From Saccharothrix espanaensis DSM 44229 (GTDB lineage: Bacteria; Actinomycetota; Actinomycetes; Mycobacteriales; Pseudonocardiaceae), in the NCBI RefSeq assembly GCF_000328705.1, contig NC_019673.1, positions 6,572,001 to 6,636,000 of the forward strand: 64,000 nucleotides of DNA, in the 5' to 3' direction. The translations under genes and the position numbers were made by a program. Positions within the stretch are counted from its first letter, which is position 1. Every line of letters starts with the position of its first letter. This document shows positions 1-8,925 of this stretch, in pieces. The notes beneath the pieces were generated by a model that saw only the letters and a program-made list of their open reading frames with translations, did not search any database and was not told where the DNA came from.

Positions 1-1088
1 GCCCCCTGCTCCCCCGCCCGGCGGGCCAGCTCCGGCTCGTCGAAGTCCCACGGCACGGTGAGCTGCGGGACGGCGTGCAGCGCGGTGGTGAGGAACGTGC
101 CCGGCCCGGCGTGGTTGATCACCGCGGCGCAGGTCGGCACCAGCTCGTTGAGCGGCACGTAGGAGACCAGCCGCGCGTTGTCCGGGACCCGGCCGAGCTT
201 GCGCTGCTCCGACTCGGCGAGCGTGGCGACGACCTCGACGTCGAGGTCGGCGAGCGCGTCGAGGGTCTCCCGCGTGCTGAAGCTGTAGCCGCCGAAGCGC
301 TCCGTGGCGGTGGTGCCGAGGGTGAGCGCGACGCGCGGCCGGTCGCGCGGTTCCCACAGCCACCGGGGAGCCGCGGCCCGCCCGTTGTAGGGCACGTACC
401 GCATCGGCAGGTAGTGCAGGTCGGCTTCCATCCGCAGCGAACCGGGCAGCTGGTCGATGGTGAACTCGCCGGTGACCATGTCCTCGGAGAACTCGAAGCC
501 GTACTTGCGGCCGTAGCTGCCCAGCCAGTCGCCGAGCGGGTCGGCGCGGTTCTCGGCGGGCTGGTCGGCGTGCAGCCTCAGGTAGTTCTGGCGGGCCACG
601 CCGAACACGTCGATGCTCCACAGCAGACGCGCGTGCGCGGCACCGCACGCCTTCGCCGCGATCGGCCCGGCGTAGGTGTTGGGCTCCCAGACGACCAGGT
701 CGGGTTTCCACGCCTGGGCGAACTCCACCAGCCCGGCGGCGATCGGGAAGTTGTCGAGCCGGTGCCACGCGTTGAGGACGTAGTCGTACCCGGCCTTCAT
801 CGTGTCGTAGTCGTGGTGCTCGGGCCCCAGCGCCGCGGTGTCGTACGGCGACGGCATCCCGGCGCGGCCCTCCTCGGTGCCCTCGGGGTCGAGGTCCACC
901 ATGCGACGCCAGCCGCCGTGGCCGCGACCCACCGGCACCGCGGTCAGCCCGGCCTGGGTGACCACGTCGGCGAAGGTGGGGTGGCAGGCGAACCGCACCT
1001 CGTGCCCCGCCGTGCGCAGCGCCCAGGCCAGCGGCACCATCGCCAGGAAGATGGTCTTCTCCGGATAGGTCGTGAACAGGACTCGCAC
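1..1088 (-). CDS. Deoxysugar glycosyltransferase (GT-B, EryCIII/DesVII class), 3' end beyond window
   Basis: Transfers a dTDP-activated deoxysugar to an aglycone or sugar chain in the cytoplasm. The gene enters the window without its C-terminus. The start is a GTG at 1088 that follows the stop of the next glycosyltransferase by five bases, so the two are translationally coupled; the GGGGTGAGG ribosome site contains that stop. The donor-binding signature NHAGPGTF and the following VPWDFDEPELA block are visible near the left edge. The protein is strikingly similar to its upstream neighbour along the whole visible length, a tandem duplication. Members of this class usually need a P450-like activator protein; none is seen here, but the cluster runs on to the left. 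The sugar and acceptor cannot be predicted. Confidence 0.9.
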   Translation of the reverse strand, partial: MRVLFTTYPEKTIFLAMVPLAWALRTAGHEVRFACHPTFADVVTQAGLTAVPVGRGHGGWRRMVDLDPEGTEEGRAGMPSPYDTAALGPEHHDYDTMKAGYDYVLNAWHRLDNFPIAAGLVEFAQAWKPDLVVWEPNTYAGPIAAKACGAAHARLLWSIDVFGVARQNYLRLHADQPAENRADPLGDWLGSYGRKYGFEFSEDMVTGEFTIDQLPGSLRMEADLHYLPMRYVPYNGRAAAPRWLWEPRDRPRVALTLGTTATERFGGYSFSTRETLDALADLDVEVVATLAESEQRKLGRVPDNARLVSYVPLNELVPTCAAVINHAGPGTFLTTALHAVPQLTVPWDFDEPELARRAGEQG

Positions 1089-1093
1089 CGACC

Positions 1094-2377
1094 TCACCCC
1101 CCGATCCGGTAGTCGGCCGTGAGCTGTTCGAGCCGGGGCACCAGCTCGTTGGGGCTGGGCAGCGCGCGGATGTCGTCGCGCAGCCGCTCGGCCCGCGCGC
1201 GGAACGACGGCTCGCCCAGGACGCGGAGCAGCCCGGCACGGATCGCCGGGCCGGTGGCCTGGTCGGCGCGGATCATCAGCGAGGCTCCCTGCCGGGCCGC
1301 CCGCCGCGCCAGTTCGGGCTCGTCGAAGTCCCACGGCACGGTGAGCTGGGGAACGCCGTGCACCGCGGTGGTGAGGAACGTGCCGGGGCCGGCGTGGTTG
1401 ATCACCGCGGCGCACGTGGGCACGAGCGCGTGCAGGGGCACGTACGAGACGACCCGCGTGTTGTCCGGGACGCGGGTGAGCTTGCGCTGCTCAGACTCGG
1501 CGATCGTGGCGACGACCTCGACGTCGAGGTCGGCCAGCGCGTCGAGGACGTCCTGCGTCCGCACGGCGTAGCCGCCGAACCGCTCGGTGGCGGTGGTGCC
1601 GAGGGTGAGCGCGACCCTCGGCCGTTCGGGCGGTACCCGCAGCCAGTCCGGCACGGTGGCCGGGCCGCCGTAGGGGATGTACCGCATCGGGACGTAGTGC
1701 AGGTCGGCTGCCACCCGCAGCGAAGCGGGCAGCGGGTCGAGGGTGAACTGCCCGGTGACCATGTCCTCGGAGAACTCGAAGCCGTAGCGGCGGGCGTAGC
1801 CGTCCAGCCACTCCCGGGGCGGGTCGGCCTGCTCCCCCACCGGCTGCGCGGCCTTGCGCTTGAGGAACAGCTCACGGGTCGCGCCGAAGACGTCGATGCT
1901 CCACAGCAGGCGCGCGTGCGCGGCGCCGCACGCCTTGGCCGCGATCGCCCCGGCGTAGGTCAGCGCCTCCCAGATGACCAGGTCGGGTTTCCACGCGCGG
2001 GCGAACTCCACCAGGCCGGTGATGATCGGGAAGTTGTCGAGCCGGTGCCAGTGGGTCACGCGCAGCGCGTACCCGTCCCGGAACTCCTCCCAGCCGATGT
2101 CCTCGCCGCCGGGCACCACGCAGTCGTAGGGGGTGGGCAGGCCGACCCGGGTCTCCTCCATCATCTCCTCGGACACCCCGGTGTGCCGCAGCACCTGGAA
2201 CAGGTCCCGGTCCCGGCCGACGGGCACCGCGGTCAGCCCGGCCTGCGTGATGGTGGCGGCGAAGTGCGGCTGGCCGGCCACCCGGACCTCGTGCCCCGCC
2301 GTGTGCAACGCCCAGGCCAGCGGCACCAGGGACAGGAACATGCTCTTGTCCGGGTTCGCGGCGAGCAGGACACGCAT
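1094..2377 (-). CDS. Deoxysugar glycosyltransferase (EryCIII/DesVII class), second of three
   Basis: GT-B fold glycosyltransferase of about 427 residues, the normal family length. The ATG at 2377 is chosen because the protein then begins MRVLLAANPDKSMFLSLVPL, the usual first strand and helix, and a GGAAAGGACGAG ribosome site precedes it; the open frame extends further upstream but overlaps the previous gene. The C-terminal half carries INHAGPGTFLTTAVHGVPQ, the nucleotide-pyrophosphate binding loop, followed by VPWDFDEPELA. It lies 22 bp downstream of the third glycosyltransferase and 5 bp upstream of the first, clearly one operon. Substrate is unknown; the neighbouring sugar genes suggest a 2,6-dideoxy or 3-amino-3-C-methyl sugar. 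Confidence 0.93.
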   Translation of the reverse strand: MRVLLAANPDKSMFLSLVPLAWALHTAGHEVRVAGQPHFAATITQAGLTAVPVGRDRDLFQVLRHTGVSEEMMEETRVGLPTPYDCVVPGGEDIGWEEFRDGYALRVTHWHRLDNFPIITGLVEFARAWKPDLVIWEALTYAGAIAAKACGAAHARLLWSIDVFGATRELFLKRKAAQPVGEQADPPREWLDGYARRYGFEFSEDMVTGQFTLDPLPASLRVAADLHYVPMRYIPYGGPATVPDWLRVPPERPRVALTLGTTATERFGGYAVRTQDVLDALADLDVEVVATIAESEQRKLTRVPDNTRVVSYVPLHALVPTCAAVINHAGPGTFLTTAVHGVPQLTVPWDFDEPELARRAARQGASLMIRADQATGPAIRAGLLRVLGEPSFRARAERLRDDIRALPSPNELVPRLEQLTADYRIGG

Positions 2378-2399
2378 CGTCTCGTCCTTTCCGACCGGG

Positions 2400-3668
2400 T
2401 CAGCGGGCGCGGTGCTTCGCGGTGAGGTCTTCCAGGACGGGCACCAGCTCGTTGGGCGTGGGCGAGGTCTCGATCTCCTCGCGCAGCACCACGGCGCGCT
2501 CGCGGAAGCGGGGCTCGGCCAGCAGGCGGCCGACCGCGTCGCGCACGGCCTGCCCGGTGGCCTCGCTGGTGTGGATCTCCAGCCCGGCACCCTGCTCGGC
2601 GAGCAGCTTCGCCAGGATCGGCTGGTCGTAGTGGTAGTGCAGGGAGAGCTGGGGAACCGCGTGCAGCGCCGTGGTCGCCAGCGTGGCCGCGCCCGCGTGG
2701 TGGACGATCGCCGAGCACGTCGGCGCGAGGGCGTGCCACGGCACGTAGGACACCAGCCGGACGTTGTCCGGGAGCCTGCCGAGCTTGGGCTGCTCGGCCT
2801 CGGCGACCGTCGCGACGACCTCGATGTCCAGCTCCGCCAAGGAGGCCAGCACCTCGCTGAACGGGATGTTGTAGCCGGCGAAGATCTCCGTCGCGCTCAA
2901 GCCCATGGTGAACCCCACGCGGGGCTTCGCGGGCTTGTCCCACAACCACTTCGGGACGACGGCCGGTCCGCCGTAGGGCACGTACCGCGTGCGGACGTAG
3001 TCGAGGTCCGCCTCCACCTGGAGGCTCTTCGGGAACTGGTCGATCGTGAAGTTCCCGGTGAACATGTCCTCGGAGAACTCGAACCCGTACTTGCGGCCAT
3101 AACCGGCGAACCAGTCGGCGATCGGGTCGGCCCGGTCCTCCGGCGGCTGTTGTTCCTTGAGCCGCCGGTACAGCTGGCGCACGCCGCCGTAGACGTCGAT
3201 GCCGTTGAGGATCCTGGCGTGGGCGGCGCCGCACGCCTTCGCGGCGATGGCGGCGGCGAACGACAGCGGCTCCCAGAGCACCAGGTCCGGCTGCCACGAC
3301 CGGCAGAACGCCACCAGGTCGGCGATGATCGGGAAGTTGCTCACCCGGTGCCAGCCCTCGACCGCACCGGCCATCCCGGGCCTGAGGTACTCCCAGGTGG
3401 CGTGCTCCGGGGTGTCGAACGCGTCGTAGGGCGCCATGATGCCGGCGCGCATCGACTCGACCTTCGCCGCGTCGCCCGCCGTGATGCGCCACGGGTTGCG
3501 GTCGTTGCCCAGCGGCACGGCGGTCAGCCCGGCCTGGGTGATCACCCCGGCGAAGGCCGGCTGGCTGGCCACCCGGACCTCGTGCCCGGCGGTCCGCGCC
3601 GCCCACATCAGCGGCACCAGGTACTGGAAGATGGTCTTCTCGGGGTTGAGCGCGAGCAGGATCCGCAC
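2400..3668 (-). CDS. Deoxysugar glycosyltransferase, divergent third copy
   Basis: GT-B glycosyltransferase of 422 residues starting at a GTG with a GGGAGGA ribosome site. It shares the overall plan and many blocks with the two genes downstream (RILLALNPEKT at the N-terminus, YGFEFSEDM in the middle). The donor loop differs: it reads HHAGAATLATTALHAVPQ where its paralogues have NHAGPGTFLTT, so the GPGT motif is replaced by GAAT, and the next block is LSLHYHYDQPILA instead of VPWDFDEPELA. This suggests a different sugar donor or altered activity. It sits 13 bp after the 4-ketoreductase gene in the same operon. Confidence 0.9.
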   Translation of the reverse strand: MRILLALNPEKTIFQYLVPLMWAARTAGHEVRVASQPAFAGVITQAGLTAVPLGNDRNPWRITAGDAAKVESMRAGIMAPYDAFDTPEHATWEYLRPGMAGAVEGWHRVSNFPIIADLVAFCRSWQPDLVLWEPLSFAAAIAAKACGAAHARILNGIDVYGGVRQLYRRLKEQQPPEDRADPIADWFAGYGRKYGFEFSEDMFTGNFTIDQFPKSLQVEADLDYVRTRYVPYGGPAVVPKWLWDKPAKPRVGFTMGLSATEIFAGYNIPFSEVLASLAELDIEVVATVAEAEQPKLGRLPDNVRLVSYVPWHALAPTCSAIVHHAGAATLATTALHAVPQLSLHYHYDQPILAKLLAEQGAGLEIHTSEATGQAVRDAVGRLLAEPRFRERAVVLREEIETSPTPNELVPVLEDLTAKHRAR

Positions 3669-3681
3669 GGGTCGTCCTCCC

Positions 3682-4689
3682 TCAGTCCGCGCCGGGCGCG
3701 GAGTCCCGGGCGAAGGCGGTGGCCAGCCGGTCCAGGCCGTCGAGCAGCGCGACCCGCGGCACCCAGCCGGTGGCGCGCCGGAACGCGGACGGGTCCACCA
3801 CGAAGTCCAGCAGGTCCGTCGGCACCGAGTGCTCGGCCGGCGGCACCGAGAGCACCGGGACCGGCTGGTCGCCGGTGGTGGCGGCGACCACCTTCGAGAT
3901 CGTGGTGAACAGCTCCGCGATGCTGGTCGCCACGCTGGTGCCGATCAGCCACGACCCGCCGGTCACCGCCTCGGGCGCGTCCAGCGCGGCGACGAAGGCC
4001 CGCGCCGCGTCGTCGACGCAGAGCAGGTCGCGGTTGACCGTGCCGTCGTGCCACATGGTCAGCGGCTGTCCGGCGAACGCCCGGCGCATCATCGCCGAGA
4101 CCACCCCGCGGTCCAGGTCGGTGGCGTCCAGGCCACCGGAGTAGAGGGTGGCCAGCCGCAAGGTGGCGCCGCGCAGCACGCCCTCCGCGTCGGCGGCCGT
4201 GATCGCCCGCTCGGCGGCCATCTTCTGGAGGTCGTAGGTGGTCAGCGGCCGGTCCGGCTCGCTGCCGTCGATGCGGGCCGAGGTGGCGCGGCCGACCTGC
4301 GACATCGACCCGGCCAGCAGCACCAGCGGCGGCTTCTCGGGCCGCTGCCGGCGCAGCGCCTCGACGATGTCGTGGACCAGGCCGACGTTGACCCGCTCGG
4401 CGACCGGGTCGGTGGCCGCCACCCGCCACGTGCTGGCACCGGAGATCTGCGCCACGAGGTGGATCACCACGTCGGCGCCGTCGACCGCCGCGGCCACCGC
4501 GCCGGGCTCCCGCAGGTCGACCTGGCGGACGTCGATCTCCGCCAGGGCGCCCCGCGGCACCGCCGTGGCCCGGCGGCCGACGAGCCGCAGCCGGACCGGC
4601 CGGTCCGCCAGTTCGCGGGTGACGGCGGTGCCGACCAGCCCGGACGCGCCGAGCACGGTGATGAGTTGTTTCGCCGCCGATTTGCCCAC
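3682..4689 (-). CDS. NDP-4-keto-6-deoxyhexose 4-ketoreductase (SDR; EvaE/EryBIV type)
   Basis: Extended short-chain dehydrogenase of 335 residues that would reduce the C-4 keto group of a dTDP-deoxysugar, the last step before glycosyl transfer. The nucleotide-binding glycines are at residues 14-20 (GASGLVG) and the catalytic pair is Y152/K156 in TYDLQKMAAE, with the supporting serine in LLAGSMSQVG. The GTG at 4689 is chosen because AAAGGAG lies at the right distance upstream; the open frame begins earlier without a good ribosome site. First gene of the run leading into the three glycosyltransferases. The family assignment is strong; the stereochemistry (D or L product) cannot be read from sequence. 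Confidence 0.85.
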   Translation of the reverse strand: MGKSAAKQLITVLGASGLVGTAVTRELADRPVRLRLVGRRATAVPRGALAEIDVRQVDLREPGAVAAAVDGADVVIHLVAQISGASTWRVAATDPVAERVNVGLVHDIVEALRRQRPEKPPLVLLAGSMSQVGRATSARIDGSEPDRPLTTYDLQKMAAERAITAADAEGVLRGATLRLATLYSGGLDATDLDRGVVSAMMRRAFAGQPLTMWHDGTVNRDLLCVDDAARAFVAALDAPEAVTGGSWLIGTSVATSIAELFTTISKVVAATTGDQPVPVLSVPPAEHSVPTDLLDFVVDPSAFRRATGWVPRVALLDGLDRLATAFARDSAPGAD

Positions 4690-4920
4690 GGGTTCTCCTT
4701 TAGACCTTCCAATTGCCGCCACCGGCCGCACGAACAGCGTCCGACGTCCCGGACCGCCCGGTGCGAAGAATGGGCCGGACCGATTTCGGCACTGGTTCCG
4801 GGATTTCCGTCGAGTGCCACCCGAGCAGTGGACGCGGGTATTCGGCGTCGGTGCCGAGTGTATTGCCCCGGCCGGCCCGGGAGCACCGAACCCGGCGGGC
4901 GATTTCCGAGGTGTCCGCCG

Positions 4921-4936
4921 GTCCCGCTGGCGGGAC
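4921..4936. promoter_or_regulatory. Perfect 16-bp palindrome GTCCCGCTGGCGGGAC
   Basis: A perfect inverted repeat with 7-bp arms and a two-base centre, in the 252-bp gap between the aldo/keto reductase stop and the 4-ketoreductase start. It could be a short terminator or an operator. The same sequence with one central base changed occurs at 12718-12733, and a one-mismatch version at 8825-8840, all between genes of this cluster. The rest of the gap (4690-4920) shows no gene. Confidence 0.4.
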
Positions 4937-4941
4937 GGGAG

Positions 4942-5934
4942 TCAGCCCACCGCCTCCTCCGGGAGCTCGGTGGCGAACCGGGTCCGGTCCCAGCTCATCT
5001 CGCCGGTGGCCGCGGGCAGGGCGTCGATCTCCTTCAGGTCCTCCTCGGTCAGCTGGAGGTCCGCGGCCGCCGCGTTCTCCTCCAGCCAGCGCACGTGCCG
5101 GGTGCCCGGGATCGGCACCACGTTGTCGCCCTGGGTCAGCGTCCAGGCGATCGCCACCTGGGCCGGGGTGGCGTCGTGGCGGGCGGCGATCCGGTGCAGG
5201 CCCCGCACGATGGCCTGGTTGGTGCGCATCGCCTCCGAGGCGAACCGCGGGTCCCGCTGACGGGAGTCCTCCGCCTGGAGCTGCTCGTGGTCGAGCCGCC
5301 CGGACAGGTACCCGCGGCCGATCGGCGCGAAGGCGAGGAAGCCCACGCCGTGCTTCTGCGACCACGGCAGGATGTCGTCGAGGCTGTGCGTCGCCCAGAC
5401 CGAGAACTCGTACTGCACGGCCGTGATCGGGAAGATCGCGTGGATCTGCTCCAGTTCCTCGCAGGTGGCGTGGGAGATGCCGAGCCGGCGCACCTTGCCC
5501 TCGGTGACCAGCTCGCCCAGCGCGCCCCACGACTCGGCCAGCGGCACGGCGGGATCCACCCGGTGCAGCTGGTACAGGTCGATGGCCTCGACCCCGAGCC
5601 GGCGCAGCGAGCCCTCGCAGGCCGACCGCAGGTACTCCGGTCTGCCGTCGCGGCCGAACTTGCCGTCGGGCCGGGCCACCAGGCCGCACTTGGTCGCGAT
5701 CCGCACCTCGCCCGAGTGCGCGGCCAGCGCGCGGCCGAGCAGCCGTTCGTTGCTGAACGGGCCGTAGGCGTCCGCGGTGTCGAAGATGTCGATCCCGAGC
5801 TCCACCGCGCGGTGGATCACCCGGACCGACTCCTCGTCGTCGCGCTCCTTCGGCCCGTAGCCGTGCGACATCGAACTGCAGCCCAGGCCGATCTCGCTCA
5901 CCGAGAACGTGTCCGTGAGTTTCGTGTGACGCAT
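4942..5934 (-). CDS. Aldo/keto reductase
   Basis: NAD(P)H-dependent TIM-barrel reductase of 330 residues. The catalytic tetrad is intact: D52 and Y57 in FDTADAYG, K82 in TKCG and H124 in YQLHRVD. The N-terminus (EIGLGCSSMSHGYGP) resembles the YakC-like AKR13 branch rather than the EryBII/TylCII branch known from dideoxysugar pathways. A role in 3-keto or 2,3-enoyl reduction of an NDP-sugar is therefore likely from position but not proven. The ATG at 5934 is preferred over a TTG four codons upstream; the ribosome site is weak. It is separated from the downstream 4-ketoreductase by a 252-bp gap holding a palindrome, so it may have its own terminator. Confidence 0.85.
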   Translation of the reverse strand: MRHTKLTDTFSVSEIGLGCSSMSHGYGPKERDDEESVRVIHRAVELGIDIFDTADAYGPFSNERLLGRALAAHSGEVRIATKCGLVARPDGKFGRDGRPEYLRSACEGSLRRLGVEAIDLYQLHRVDPAVPLAESWGALGELVTEGKVRRLGISHATCEELEQIHAIFPITAVQYEFSVWATHSLDDILPWSQKHGVGFLAFAPIGRGYLSGRLDHEQLQAEDSRQRDPRFASEAMRTNQAIVRGLHRIAARHDATPAQVAIAWTLTQGDNVVPIPGTRHVRWLEENAAAADLQLTEEDLKEIDALPAATGEMSWDRTRFATELPEEAVG

Positions 5935-6320
5935 TTGGGTCCCCAACCTATTAAACCAAAAGAGTGCGATTGCCGCTCTTTGAGAGTAAAATTGCTGGGT
6001 CAGTGGTTCGCCGACTGGCGAGTGGCTGCTCTCCGGGAAAACAGTGCGTTCGCACCTGCCGGGCAGTGCGCCCGTCCGGATTGCGACAGGCGTGCCGGAA
6101 GTCGACCGGCGACCGCTGCGCCGTTTAGCTGTGATTGCAGACTACCGCACCACGCGGGCGGTGTGCCGGATTGCGCCGGGCTTTGCCGGTGGTCGGTGAA
6201 TTCCGGTCCGCGGTGCTCGGAGCGCGGCGGAAGAACCGGCCGGAAATGAGCCGGCACCGGAACCCGACCGGAATTCCCCGGTCGGCTCCGGTGCCGGAGG
6301 CGGACGTGCGCGGCCGGGCG
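5935..6320. other. Intergenic region with low-GC patch
   Basis: No convincing gene. The stretch next to the reductase start (about 5945-5995) is unusually AT-rich for this genome and contains an inverted repeat of AAAGAG (5958-5963) and CTCTTT (5976-5981), placed where the promoter of the minus-strand sugar operon is expected. The opposite end receives the 3' end of the PH-domain operon. Short frames here have no ribosome sites. Confidence 0.4.
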
Positions 6321-8030
6321 CTACCGGCTCCGCGTGCGCTCGCCTGCCCGCCCGGTCGGCGTGATGAACTGGCTCGCCAGGTCCGGGGTCGCGGCCGCGA
6401 CGAACGCGAGCGCCTGGCGGGTGCCGGCGTCGGGCAGCACGTAGTGCCGTTCTCCCGCCGGGGTGGGGATCTGCACCGTCACCCGGCGGCCCATCCGCTG
6501 GAAGATCGACTGGCGCAGGGTCCAGCCGATCACCGCGCGGTTCTGCAGCGCGACCGTGGAGCGGGTGAACGCCCCCCGGCGGACCACCAGGTAGGAGCCG
6601 CTGAGCGCGTGGCCGAGCGCCAGGTACGCGAACGCGGCGGCGAGCAGGGCCACCGGCCAGAGCGCGACCCCGATCCACCAGGCCCAGTCCGGCAGCGCGT
6701 CGGTCGCCCCCAGCCAGAACAGCACGCCCGCGAGGGCGGCCGGGCCGTAGGTGGCCCAGATCAGGCGCCGGGTCAGCGCACCGCGCGGGTGGCGCGCCAG
6801 CGGCGCCTCCATCGGGCTCGGTTCGCCGGTGAGCACCTTGGCGGCCACCTCGCGGGCTTCCCACAGCCGCACGCGGGGCAGGATGCCGGCCGCCCCGTTC
6901 TCGTCGGAGCCGCCCTTCAGGCCGGTGGTGACCACGCTCGTCCGGGTGAGGCCGAGCCAGCGCCACAACAGCGGTTCCTTGAAGTGGAGGCCGCGGATGC
7001 GCGTCTCGTCGCGGTACACCGTGCGGGTGCTGAGCAAACCGCGCCGGGTGAGCAGCGCCGGGCGGCCCTTGGTCGCGGTGCGGACGAGCGCGAAGTCCCA
7101 GTTGGCCATCACGAAACCGAGCCCGAGGACGACGACGCCCAACGGGTAGGCGACCGCGCAGCACAGGGCGAGCGACCACCAGAACCCGCGCCGCTCGTAG
7201 TCGACCAGGCCCTGGACGATCTCCAGCAGGTCGACGCCGAAGGGTTGGAGGGTCCAGTACAGGCCGAAGACCGGCGCGCCGAACGCGAAGATGGCCCACA
7301 CGCTGAACATCTCGTACAGCACCCACGGCTTGCGGAACCGGGCGAGGACCTCTTCAGGCGGTCCGGGCTCCGGCTCGACAGCCGACTGCTCCGCCGCCTG
7401 CCCGGGCTCCTCCTCCGCCACGGGCCGCGGTGCCGGTTCGTCGGCCCCGTCCGGCATCAGCTGCCGGCGCAGCGCTTCGGCGGTGGGGATGGTGAGCGCG
7501 TCGAGCTTGAACGACGAGCGCGACTCCCCCGACCCGATGTGCACGACCCGGACCCCGGCCAGCCGGTGCCGCAGCCGCACGCTGCTGTCCACGCTCCGGA
7601 TGCGGTCGCGGGGGACGTAGCGGTACTGGCGCACCAGCCAGCCGGACTTGCGCTCGACGCGGTCGCCGGTGACGCGGTACCGGGTCACCAGGAAGCGCAG
7701 GAAGGCCAGCACCGTGGCGAAGACGCCGATGGCGCTGGCGATGAGCAGCGGCCACACCGGACCGGCCGGGGTGTTCAGCACGACCGTGGCCAGCACGCCC
7801 GGGACGATCGACAGGACCAGCCGGACGAGGTTGACCCACACCATGCGGACGCTGAGCCGTTCCCAGGCGATCTCCGGGTGGCTGCCGGGGCCGGGATCCG
7901 GCTCGCCCGCACCGGCTTCGAGCGCGTCGGCGCGGTCGACGGCCGCTTCGGCGGTCACCTCGGAAGTCGGGTCGGCGGTCGGGCCGGTCGCGTCGGAAGT
8001 CGTGTCGGAGGTGGAGTTCCCGGCGGTCAC
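6321..8030 (-). CDS. Membrane protein with repeated bacterial PH (bPH2/DUF304) domains, YdbT-like
   Basis: Large partner of a two-gene PH-domain operon, 569 residues. After a charged, Thr/Ala/Glu-rich N-terminal tail there is a pair of membrane helices (VLSIVPGVLATVVL, LLIASAIGVFATVLAFLRF). The first PH-like unit follows (RYRVTGDRVERKSGWLVRQY, RIRSVDSSV), then two more helix-pair/PH units. The last one reads YLVVRRGAFTRS, where the YdbS/YdbT family has its strand-turn signature. The GTG start overlaps the stop of the smaller partner by four bases (GTGA). In Bacillus this pair is linked to resistance against membrane-active bacteriocins, so self-protection is possible, but many such pairs are housekeeping genes that simply sit next to clusters. 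Confidence 0.85.
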   Translation of the reverse strand: MTAGNSTSDTTSDATGPTADPTSEVTAEAAVDRADALEAGAGEPDPGPGSHPEIAWERLSVRMVWVNLVRLVLSIVPGVLATVVLNTPAGPVWPLLIASAIGVFATVLAFLRFLVTRYRVTGDRVERKSGWLVRQYRYVPRDRIRSVDSSVRLRHRLAGVRVVHIGSGESRSSFKLDALTIPTAEALRRQLMPDGADEPAPRPVAEEEPGQAAEQSAVEPEPGPPEEVLARFRKPWVLYEMFSVWAIFAFGAPVFGLYWTLQPFGVDLLEIVQGLVDYERRGFWWSLALCCAVAYPLGVVVLGLGFVMANWDFALVRTATKGRPALLTRRGLLSTRTVYRDETRIRGLHFKEPLLWRWLGLTRTSVVTTGLKGGSDENGAAGILPRVRLWEAREVAAKVLTGEPSPMEAPLARHPRGALTRRLIWATYGPAALAGVLFWLGATDALPDWAWWIGVALWPVALLAAAFAYLALGHALSGSYLVVRRGAFTRSTVALQNRAVIGWTLRQSIFQRMGRRVTVQIPTPAGERHYVLPDAGTRQALAFVAAATPDLASQFITPTGRAGERTRSR

Positions 8031-8557
8031 GTCGCGTCCCCCGGCGTGGCCTGGGTGATCTTGTTGAGGTGGCGCACGGTGTCCTCGGCGACCCGGACGT
8101 CCAGTCCTTCGATGGTGATGCCGCCCTCGCTGGACGCGGTGACCACCTTGACCGTGGCGAGGCCGAGCACCTGCTGGAGCGGACCGCGCTCGGTGTCGAT
8201 CCGCTGGATGCGCGAGATCGGGATGATCCGCCATTCCCTGGTGAGCCAGCCCTGGAGCACGTAGACCGCTTCGTCCGAGGTTTCCCAGCGGTGCACCAGG
8301 TAGCGCCAGGTCGGCATGACGGCGAGGTTCACCAGGTAGATCGCGCCGACGACCAGGATGATCGGCAGCAGCCACGTCCGGATGGAGTCGAACAGCGCGT
8401 ACAACGTGACCAGAACGCCCACCACGCCCAACCCCCAGAACAGCGCGTTCAGCGTGCGCCAGAGGATGAACCGGCGATCGACGCGGTGGCGCGGGGAGAG
8501 GACGGCGTACTCCTCCGAAGCGAGTCCTACCGGTGCAGGACGGGACGTTTCGGTCAT
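8027..8557 (-). CDS. Small membrane protein with single bPH2 domain, YdbS-like
   Basis: 176 residues: two membrane helices (FWGLGVVGVLVTLYALF and LLPIILVVGAIYLVNLAVM) followed by one bPH2 domain beginning AVYVLQGWLTREWRIIPISR with the RIQRIDTERGPLQQ signature. The ATG at 8557 has GGAG five bases upstream; in-frame upstream codons have none. It overlaps the larger partner by four bases, so the two products are probably made in fixed ratio and act as a membrane complex. The gene lies inside the natural-product cluster between the reductase and the carrier protein, on the same strand as both. Confidence 0.85.
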   Translation of the reverse strand: MTETSRPAPVGLASEEYAVLSPRHRVDRRFILWRTLNALFWGLGVVGVLVTLYALFDSIRTWLLPIILVVGAIYLVNLAVMPTWRYLVHRWETSDEAVYVLQGWLTREWRIIPISRIQRIDTERGPLQQVLGLATVKVVTASSEGGITIEGLDVRVAEDTVRHLNKITQATPGDAT

Positions 8558-8925
8558 GACTCCATGCTCCATCAGTTCGTGAGCCGAGGCAACGAGGTGA
8601 TCTCGGCGGGGCAGGTCGCGGTGCGAACCCCGGCGTTCTCGGTGGGAGCTGCTCGGGCAGGCGTACCAACAGATCGCGCGGTGCGCGCGGAACGGGACCG
8701 CGATCCGCGGCGGGGCCGGGTTCACCCGAACCGGGGCCGGGCCGGGCCCGGAAAGGTACCAGGGCCACCGATCGCGGCCCCGCAGCCCGCCCGCCGGACA
8801 CCGGATCCGCCGCCGGCGGACGTCGTCTCGCCGGCGGGACAGCGGCGCCCGGCACCCGGCCCGCCCGGTCACCGGGCCCGCGAACGGTTGCGGGCAACGG
8901 ATCACCGGCCGGGCGGGCCGCGGCG
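8558..8925. other. Intergenic region upstream of the PH-domain operon
   Basis: About 370 bp of very GC-rich sequence between the carrier-protein stop and the PH-domain operon start. No gene is visible. It contains GTCTCGCCGGCGGGAC at 8825-8840, a one-mismatch version of the palindrome seen at 4921 and 12718, and runs of GGGCC/GGCCC that could form a terminator for the carrier-protein gene. Confidence 0.4.

Noticed and set aside
3436-6249. 937-residue plus-strand open frame opposite the 4-ketoreductase and reductase genes
   Set aside because: It is antisense to two well-supported genes, reads as Arg/Gly/Pro-rich nonsense, and has no family motif; long antisense frames are expected in very GC-rich DNA.
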